A stretch of 64,000 bases of DNA from Actinomadura luteofluorescens. GTDB lineage: Bacteria; Actinomycetota; Actinomycetes; Streptosporangiales; Streptosporangiaceae. The position numbers were made by a program, and so were the translations under genes. The stretch lies in NCBI RefSeq assembly GCF_013409365.1, contig NZ_JACCBA010000001.1, forward strand, positions 930,001 to 994,000, given 5' to 3'. Shown here one piece after another: positions 59,024-64,000 of the stretch (positions within the stretch are counted from its first letter, which is position 1; each line of letters begins with the position of its first letter). The notes under the pieces are model-generated. The model saw only the letters and a program-made list of their open reading frames with translations, was not told where the DNA came from and made no database searches.

Positions 59024-60319
59024 TCAGCGGTGATGGTTCGGGTGGGCTTCGAGGTGGACGGGCAGTGTGCTGGGGCTGTTGGTGAACAGGGAGCGGGCGT
59101 TCCGGAGTTCGCTGTCCGGGACGGCGAGCCGCAACTCGGGGTGGCGGCCGAACAGTTCGCACAGTGCGATGCGGGCTTCGAGACGGGCGAGGGGCGCGCC
59201 CAGGCAGTAATGGCTTCCGGAGCCGAAGGCGACTTGCCGGATGTTGGCGCGGGAGATGTCGAACCTGCCGGCGGTGGGGCCGTGGACGCCGGGGTCGCGG
59301 CCGATGCCGGCGTACAGGCTGACCAGGAGCTGCCCGGGCGGGATGCTGGTGCCGCCGATGGCGATCGTGTCGGTGGTGTAGCCGGCCACCAGGTAGTTGA
59401 TCACGCCGTCCCACCGCAGGGTCTCCTCCACGACGGCGCTCCAGCCGGCGGGCGGGAGCGCCCTGGCGCGGGCGAGCTGGTCAGGGTGGGTGAGCAGCGC
59501 GCGGACCGCGTTGGTGATCAGGTTGAGGGTGGTCTCGTGCCCGGCGACCACCAGGGACCACAGCGTGTCGAGCAGTTCCCGGTGGGACAGGGTGCCGCCG
59601 TCGCCGTCGCGCACGGTGATCAGGCTGCTGGTGAGGTCGGTGCCGGGTCGGGTGCGGCGGAGGTCGACCAGTTCGTCCAGCAACTCCAGGCGGCCCCGTT
59701 CGAGGGCGGCGGCGTCCTCGGCCGTCTTGCCGTCGGTGTCGAGCAGCATGTCGACCAGGGCCCGGAACCGGGGCCGCATCGGTTCGGGGATGCCGAGGAG
59801 GTGGCAGATCACGCCCATGGGGATCGCGTAGGCGTAGTGGGCGCGCAGGTCGACGGCGCCGCCCGGGCCGCGGTGGCCGGGCAGGGCGTCCAGGGCGTTC
59901 CGCACGACGCGTGTGATGTCGCCGCCCATCCGCTCCACGCGCCTGGCGGTGAACACCGAGCTGATCATCCGCCGCTGACGCTGGTGCTCGGGGTCATCGA
60001 GGAAGAACATGCTGGTCAAGCCGATGAACATGCCGGCCAGCGGCCAGTCGGAGGGGACGAGGCCGTCGCGGTGGGCGGCCCAGTGCCGGTGCGCGACCCG
60101 GGACACGGCGGGATGCCGTCCGAGCTGGGCGAGCAGGTCCGGCCGGGTGACCATCCAGGCGTGCACGGTGTCGGGCAGGCCGGGCAGCACGGTCCGCACG
60201 ACCGGCCCGGCGGCGCGCAGCCGGGCCATCTCGGCGTGCGGGTCGGCGCCGAGGGGGTCGATGGTGACGATCGGAACCGACGGGTGCCGGTCGCTGTGGG
60301 GAACGTCGAGCTGAGTCAC
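59024..60319 (-). CDS. cytochrome P450
   Basis: A 431-residue soluble P450. I-helix LWSLVVAGHETTLNLI, K-helix EETLRWDG (ExxR), and haem loop FGSGSHYCLGAPLARLE with axial Cys372. These fit actinomycete CYP families such as CYP105/107-like enzymes. It is the downstream-most gene of the cluster seen here and probably tailors the product by hydroxylation. No ferredoxin gene is adjacent. Confidence 0.95.
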   Translation of the reverse strand: MTQLDVPHSDRHPSVPIVTIDPLGADPHAEMARLRAAGPVVRTVLPGLPDTVHAWMVTRPDLLAQLGRHPAVSRVAHRHWAAHRDGLVPSDWPLAGMFIGLTSMFFLDDPEHQRQRRMISSVFTARRVERMGGDITRVVRNALDALPGHRGPGGAVDLRAHYAYAIPMGVICHLLGIPEPMRPRFRALVDMLLDTDGKTAEDAAALERGRLELLDELVDLRRTRPGTDLTSSLITVRDGDGGTLSHRELLDTLWSLVVAGHETTLNLITNAVRALLTHPDQLARARALPPAGWSAVVEETLRWDGVINYLVAGYTTDTIAIGGTSIPPGQLLVSLYAGIGRDPGVHGPTAGRFDISRANIRQVAFGSGSHYCLGAPLARLEARIALCELFGRHPELRLAVPDSELRNARSLFTNSPSTLPVHLEAHPNHHR

Positions 60320-60427
60320 GGGCTTCCTCCGGTGCTGTGGACCGGACGGCGCCGGCCGCGGGGCCGGGGCCGGACCGGTGATCGGTTGGACGGGGGCGGA
60401 CCGGTGAAGCGGGGCCGCGGGCGGGCT

Positions 60428-61477
60428 TCACGGTGGTCTCGCCGGGGTGCCGGCCCAGGCCGGGCGTTCCAGGATGTCGATCACGGCGGCCGACCACGTG
60501 AAGCCGGCGCCGACGCTGACGAGCAGGCAGCGGTCCCCGGCGCCGAGCGCGCCGGTCAGCATCAGGTGCTCCAGCCCGGCGATGGGGTCTCCGGCGCCGA
60601 GGTGCCCGATGTGCCGGCTCCACGGCCAGGTGGTGATCTCCGGCCGGAGACCGAACCGTCGCAGGTAGCTGCCGTTGAGCCGGTGGAGGCCGAGATGGGG
60701 AAGGACGACGCGGTCGATGTCGGTGAGCCGCGCCCCCGCCCGCGCCAGCGCCTCGGTCAGCACCGCCTCCTGTCCCGCGCTCACGCGCGCCGCCACGTGC
60801 CGCATCCCGGCGCTGGCGAGGAAGTCGCGCTGGCACGCGTCGAGGTCGACGATGGAGCGCGCGCTCAGCGGAGCGGGCCCGAAGGAGTCGTCGCCGCGGT
60901 GCATGCCCTCCAGTTCCGGGTCGCTGACCGTCACGAGGCTCCGCAGCAGGGCGAACCCTCGCCGGCGGGACAGCGCGAGCGCGGTCCCGCCGTCGGCGTA
61001 GACGGTTCCCGGGTCGCTCCGCCACCGGTCGAAGGCCGGCGGGCCGAACTTGTCGCCCGTCGTCACGAGCGCGGCCTCGCGGCCGGGTGCGGCGACCAGG
61101 AAGGCGCGAGCCAGTTCGACCGCGGCCATGCCTCCGTTGGACGCCTGGCGTATCTCCACCGCCGGGCAGTCGTTACCCACGGCGACGCGCTGGACGTAGG
61201 AGGCCGGGGCCCACACGTCATGGCCCTGGTAGAAGAAGTTCGCGTGCAGGATCAGGGCGATGTCCGCACCGTCGTAGCGCGCCCGGCGCAGCGCGATGCG
61301 GGCGGCCCTGCCGGCCATCTCCGGCGCCGCCTCGGCGCCGGCGACGGCGACCGACACCATTCCCGTGCGCCGGGCGAGCCTCTCGTCGCAGTGGCCGTCG
61401 GCGACGGCCTGCGCGACCGGCAGCAGCGGCGGCAGCCAGGTCGCGCAGGCCGTGATGTAGATGTCCGGCTCGCTCAC
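60428..61477 (-). CDS. KASIII-like acyltransferase/ketosynthase with Ser at the nucleophile position
   Basis: A 349-residue thiolase-fold protein of the ketoacyl-ACP synthase III group. GTG 61477 follows GAGAGG by seven bases. At the place of the usual nucleophile Cys the sequence is [19 protein letters not shown], so the candidate is Ser113. The other catalytic parts are the His in [14 protein letters not shown] and [11 protein letters not shown], where the canonical Asn is replaced and an Asp follows, as in acyltransferase-type homologues (CerJ, ChlB3, DpsC; from memory). It may load or transfer an acyl group from the nearby acyl carrier protein rather than condense. Confidence 0.85.
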   Translation of the reverse strand: MSEPDIYITACATWLPPLLPVAQAVADGHCDERLARRTGMVSVAVAGAEAAPEMAGRAARIALRRARYDGADIALILHANFFYQGHDVWAPASYVQRVAVGNDCPAVEIRQASNGGMAAVELARAFLVAAPGREAALVTTGDKFGPPAFDRWRSDPGTVYADGGTALALSRRRGFALLRSLVTVSDPELEGMHRGDDSFGPAPLSARSIVDLDACQRDFLASAGMRHVAARVSAGQEAVLTEALARAGARLTDIDRVVLPHLGLHRLNGSYLRRFGLRPEITTWPWSRHIGHLGAGDPIAGLEHLMLTGALGAGDRCLLVSVGAGFTWSAAVIDILERPAWAGTPARPP

Positions 61478-61544
61478 CGAGCAGCCTCTCAACGTCCGTA
61501 GGGGCGTACCGGAAGTGCGGCCCGGGCGGGCCCGGAGGCCCCGC

Positions 61545-62564
61545 CTAGGCCGCGACGGCCTCGATGATCGAGTACTCCCCGAGCGTCCGTACCGGGAACA
61601 CGGTGCCGATCCGCAGGCCCGCGGCGTTGAGGATCTTCTCGAACTCCTGCCGGGTGCGTTCCTTACCGGTGAGGGTGCTCAGCATGACCAGGTCGAGCGC
61701 CCAGCCGAAGTGGGGGGTGCCGGGGTCCGGCAGGACGGGGTCGATGATCAGTACGCGGGCGTCGGTCTTCATCGCCGACCGGCAGTTCCGCAGGATGGCG
61801 GTGGCCTGCTCGTCGCCCCAGTTGTGGATGATGTGCTTGAGGATGTAGACGTCCCCGCCGACGGGGACGGTGTCGAAGAAGCTTCCCTCCTCCAGGCGCC
61901 AGCGCTCGGCCGTCTGCGGCGTGTCGAGGACGTGCTCGCGCAGCGCGCTCCGGTCGTCCTGGAGAACGCCCTTCAGCCGCCGGTTCCGTTCGAGGATCGC
62001 GCGCAGCAGCGAGCCCCGTCCCCCGCCGACGTCGACCACGGTGCCGGTGGCGGGGAAGTCGTAGGCGTCGATCACCTTCTCGATCCCCGTCTCGGAGAGC
62101 CCGACCATCGACGCGTGGAAGGTCGAGGCGGCTTCGGGGTCGGTGCCCAGCCATTCGAAGAACGGCTTCCCGTACAGCTGCTCGAACGCGCTGGACCCCT
62201 CCCGGACCGCGTCGCCGAGATGCCCGGCCGATCTCCACATGTAGTCCTCGGAGAACATGATCACGGCGCTGCGCAGGGACGGGCTCGCGTCGGAGCGCAG
62301 GAGGACGGCCGCCGGAGTCAGGTGGTACAGGCCCTGAGCGTCCTCCCGGAAGATGCCCTGGGAGGCGAGCATGCGCAGGACCCGGCGCAGCGACGCGGCG
62401 TCCATGCCGGTCATGTCGGCCAGTTCGGCGGCCGTGCGCGGCCGGTCCAGGTGGTCGGCGACGCCGGCCCTGGCCGCGACGGCGAGCGCCGCGGTCCGGT
62501 AGATCCCGACGGTCTGGTCGAGGATGATCGTCGCGGCGGCGATGTCGTCCTGGGCTGGTTCCAT
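61545..62564 (-). CDS. SAM-dependent O-methyltransferase
   Basis: A 339-residue class I methyltransferase of the acetylserotonin/hydroxyindole type: an N-terminal dimerisation helix domain ([20 protein letters not shown]) and a Rossmann domain with motif [37 protein letters not shown] and [20 protein letters not shown]. The HxW region and acidic residues fit the catalytic His/Glu pair. Likely methylates a phenolic or carboxyl oxygen of the cluster product. Confidence 0.9.
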   Translation of the reverse strand: MEPAQDDIAAATIILDQTVGIYRTAALAVAARAGVADHLDRPRTAAELADMTGMDAASLRRVLRMLASQGIFREDAQGLYHLTPAAVLLRSDASPSLRSAVIMFSEDYMWRSAGHLGDAVREGSSAFEQLYGKPFFEWLGTDPEAASTFHASMVGLSETGIEKVIDAYDFPATGTVVDVGGGRGSLLRAILERNRRLKGVLQDDRSALREHVLDTPQTAERWRLEEGSFFDTVPVGGDVYILKHIIHNWGDEQATAILRNCRSAMKTDARVLIIDPVLPDPGTPHFGWALDLVMLSTLTGKERTRQEFEKILNAAGLRIGTVFPVRTLGEYSIIEAVAA

Positions 62565-62622
62565 TCCGATCCTCCGTACTCGTCTTCTCGGATCTGCCCT
62601 GACTCGTGAGCCGGCCCGCGCC

Positions 62623-63711
62623 CTACGGGACGGATGTGTCGATGGCGTGCCGCCCCTCCTGCGGACCGCCGGCCTGGGCCTGCCTGCGCGCCAGGACCAG
62701 GCCGTTGCAGGAAGGGGCGTCGAGCGGCCGTACCTCCGGCGCCTCGAATCCCGCCTCCCGCAGCCAGGCGCCGTACTCGGCGGCGGTGTAGTTGCGGCCC
62801 CGGGTGGTCACGAGCATGTTGAGGCTCATCAGCGCCGCGTCGGCGGGCCCGGACTTGTCGTCGTCGACGAGGAGCTCGCTGATGATCGCCTGCCCGCCGG
62901 GCACCAGCGCCCGGTGGCATGCGCGCAGGAGCCGGCGGCATTCGTCGGGCGTCCAGTCGTGCAGGATCATCGAGAGCAGGACGGTGTCGTAGCCCGACGG
63001 CAGCTCCTGGACGCGGAAGTCCCCGCCGATGGCGGTGATCCTGTCGCTCAGCCCTTCGGCCTCGATCCTGGCCCGGGCGAGCTCGCACACGGGCGGCAGG
63101 TCGTAGATGGTGATCGTCAGCTGCGGGTTCGCGGCGGCGAGCTCGATGGCCCAGGCCCCGGTCCCGCCGCCGACGTCGAGCAGCGTCCGGGCGCCCGACA
63201 GGTCGATCCGCCGGGCGGCCGAGGCCGCCGACTGCCGCGACAGGGAGTGCATCGCGTCCTGGAACCGCGACGTCAGCTCCGGGTCGACGATGTCGAAGGG
63301 GGTCTCCTCGTGCCTGCCGGACTGCCAGCCCATGGGGCGGTCGGCGCGTATCGCCTCGGTCAGGTTGGCCCACCCGGGGTAGTTGCGCTGGTCGAGATGG
63401 GCGATCCAGCCGCCGAAGTAGTACCTCCCGCCCTTGACCAGGTAGGTCTCGGCGAGCGGGCTGTTGCCGTACCTGCCGCCCTCGACGTCGAGCAGCCCGA
63501 CCGAGGCCAGGGCGGTCGCCAGCGTTTCCGCGGGCCGTTCCCGCACGTCGAGCCGCCGTGCCAGGTCACTGATCGATTGTGCGCCCGTCTCGTGCAGGAG
63601 ATCGAAGAGCCCGAGCTCCTGCGCGCTGACGATGGCCTTGAACGCCCAGAACCCGGTGCAGATCTCCATCAGGTTCTTGATGGAGCCGGGCGATGTGGTC
63701 TCCACGGTCAC
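62623..63711 (-). CDS. SAM-dependent methyltransferase, dimerisation-domain type
   Basis: A 362-residue methyltransferase. N-terminal domain with MEICTGFWAFKAIVSAQELG and SISDLARRLDVRERPAETLA; motif I TLLDVGGGTGAWAIELA; later VLLSMILHDWTPDECRRLLR and GGQAIISELLVDDDKSGPAD. It is longer than the first enzyme and differs enough not to be a recent duplicate. The start is GTG 63711 after GGGGA. It may be an O- or C-methyltransferase of the same pathway. Confidence 0.88.
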   Translation of the reverse strand: MTVETTSPGSIKNLMEICTGFWAFKAIVSAQELGLFDLLHETGAQSISDLARRLDVRERPAETLATALASVGLLDVEGGRYGNSPLAETYLVKGGRYYFGGWIAHLDQRNYPGWANLTEAIRADRPMGWQSGRHEETPFDIVDPELTSRFQDAMHSLSRQSAASAARRIDLSGARTLLDVGGGTGAWAIELAAANPQLTITIYDLPPVCELARARIEAEGLSDRITAIGGDFRVQELPSGYDTVLLSMILHDWTPDECRRLLRACHRALVPGGQAIISELLVDDDKSGPADAALMSLNMLVTTRGRNYTAAEYGAWLREAGFEAPEVRPLDAPSCNGLVLARRQAQAGGPQEGRHAIDTSVP

Positions 63712-63745
63712 TGGTCCCCTCTGGTTCGCGACGTCCCGGCCGGCG

Positions 63746-64000
63746 TCACCGGGCGGGCGCCGCGATGTGCTGGTTGATCATGTCGGTGGCCCGGGTGATG
63801 CTGACGTGGAGCAGTTCACCGAGCAGGGGGTCGGGGAGCTTGACCTTGTAGCGGAGCTCGATCTGCGACATCAGGTCGGCCATCGCGATCGAGTCGTATC
63901 CGAAGTCGGCGAGGCTGCGGTCGCCGGTCGTCGCGCTGTCGGCGGACGGCGCGGGCGCGCCGTCCAACGGCAGCATGGCGATGAGGTCCTTCTCGTTCAG
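63746..64000 (-). CDS. acyl carrier protein (partial, 5' end beyond the window)
   Basis: The frame is open to the right edge (LNEKDLIAMLPLDG at the edge), so the true start lies outside. The phosphopantetheine Ser is in GYDSIAMADLMSQIE. The C-terminal helix KVKLPDPLLGELLHVSITRA fits type II ACPs. It is a stand-alone carrier next to a KASIII-like gene and two methyltransferases, indicating a polyketide or fatty-acid-derived pathway that continues to the right. Confidence 0.88.
   Translation of the reverse strand: MNEKDLIAMLPLDGAPAPSADSATTGDRSLADFGYDSIAMADLMSQIELRYKVKLPDPLLGELLHVSITRATDMINQHIAAPAR

Noticed and set aside
1..64000. CRISPR arrays or intact insertion sequences
   Set aside because: No regularly spaced repeat-spacer series was seen and no complete transposase with terminal repeats was found; only one IS256 relic is present.

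Overview
The window is very GC-rich chromosomal DNA from an actinomycete. Evidence for this is the third-position G/C bias, frequent GTG starts, ATGA/GTGA/TGATG stop-start overlaps, a mycothiol-type maleylpyruvate isomerase, several F420/flavin LLM-class oxidoreductases and a Ddn-like F420 nitroreductase. A Thermomonosporaceae/Streptosporangiales-like soil bacterium is plausible, but the genus cannot be fixed from the sequence alone. No rRNA, tRNA or CRISPR array was found.

Layout. (1) 1-4233: tail of a probable TetR gene, then a translationally coupled + strand operon with a LigB-type extradiol dioxygenase, alpha/beta hydrolase, LLM oxidoreductase and MmgE/PrpD-like protein. (2) 4432-5349: a quinone-oxidoreductase-like gene, followed by an IS256-type transposase relic. 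(3) 5941-15186: a LacI-controlled operon (deoC, aldehyde dehydrogenase, a half-length aldehyde dehydrogenase homologue, PfkB kinase, rbsD, ribose-type ABC importer). It is best read as pentose or deoxyribose uptake and breakdown, and it ends in a strong hairpin. (4) 15428-25026: a Rieske ring-hydroxylating dioxygenase pathway on the - strand, from alpha/beta hydrolase through LigA, LigB, ferredoxin, alpha and beta subunits, dihydrodiol dehydrogenase and LLM enzyme to ferredoxin reductase. It faces a divergent TetR gene and an acyl-CoA ligase gene. One 14-base motif occurs three times, at both promoter regions. (5) 25027-31973: an accessory, partly decayed stretch with a 41-residue zinc-ribbon ORF behind 21-bp tandem repeats, a coiled-coil pseudogene, MarR/DUF6069/Ddn genes, a shortened imine-reductase-like gene and a truncated MerR gene. 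(6) 31974-37174: transporter/FadR pair, VOC protein, Lrp regulator, LLM oxidoreductase and deaminase.

(7) 37232-41975: a complete gentisate route (3-hydroxybenzoate 6-hydroxylase, gentisate dioxygenase, maleylpyruvate isomerase, fumarylpyruvate hydrolase) with a divergent IclR gene and a perfect palindromic operator. (8) 42033-49516: FAD/NAD oxidoreductase, acyl-CoA ligase and MarR on the - strand; SDR, amidohydrolase, MaoC and acyl-CoA dehydrogenase on the + strand. This looks like a CoA-dependent acid degradation set. (9) 49607-55985: ribose-type ABC importer, amidase and a divergent IclR. (10) 55986-58951: relics, an orphan 161-residue protein and an MFS exporter closed by a textbook terminator. 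(11) 59024-64000: the edge of a biosynthetic cluster (P450, KASIII-like acyltransferase with Ser in place of the usual Cys, two O-methyltransferases, acyl carrier protein) that continues beyond the window.

Together, regions 1, 4 and 7-9 form a catabolic island with three separate ring-cleavage systems, each with its own regulator. The most testable new element is the TetR regulon with its shared motif. The most unusual smaller items are the zinc-ribbon micro-gene with phased tandem repeats, the half-length aldehyde dehydrogenase, the Ser-type KASIII homologue and the broken MerR gene beside an intact MerR-type promoter.
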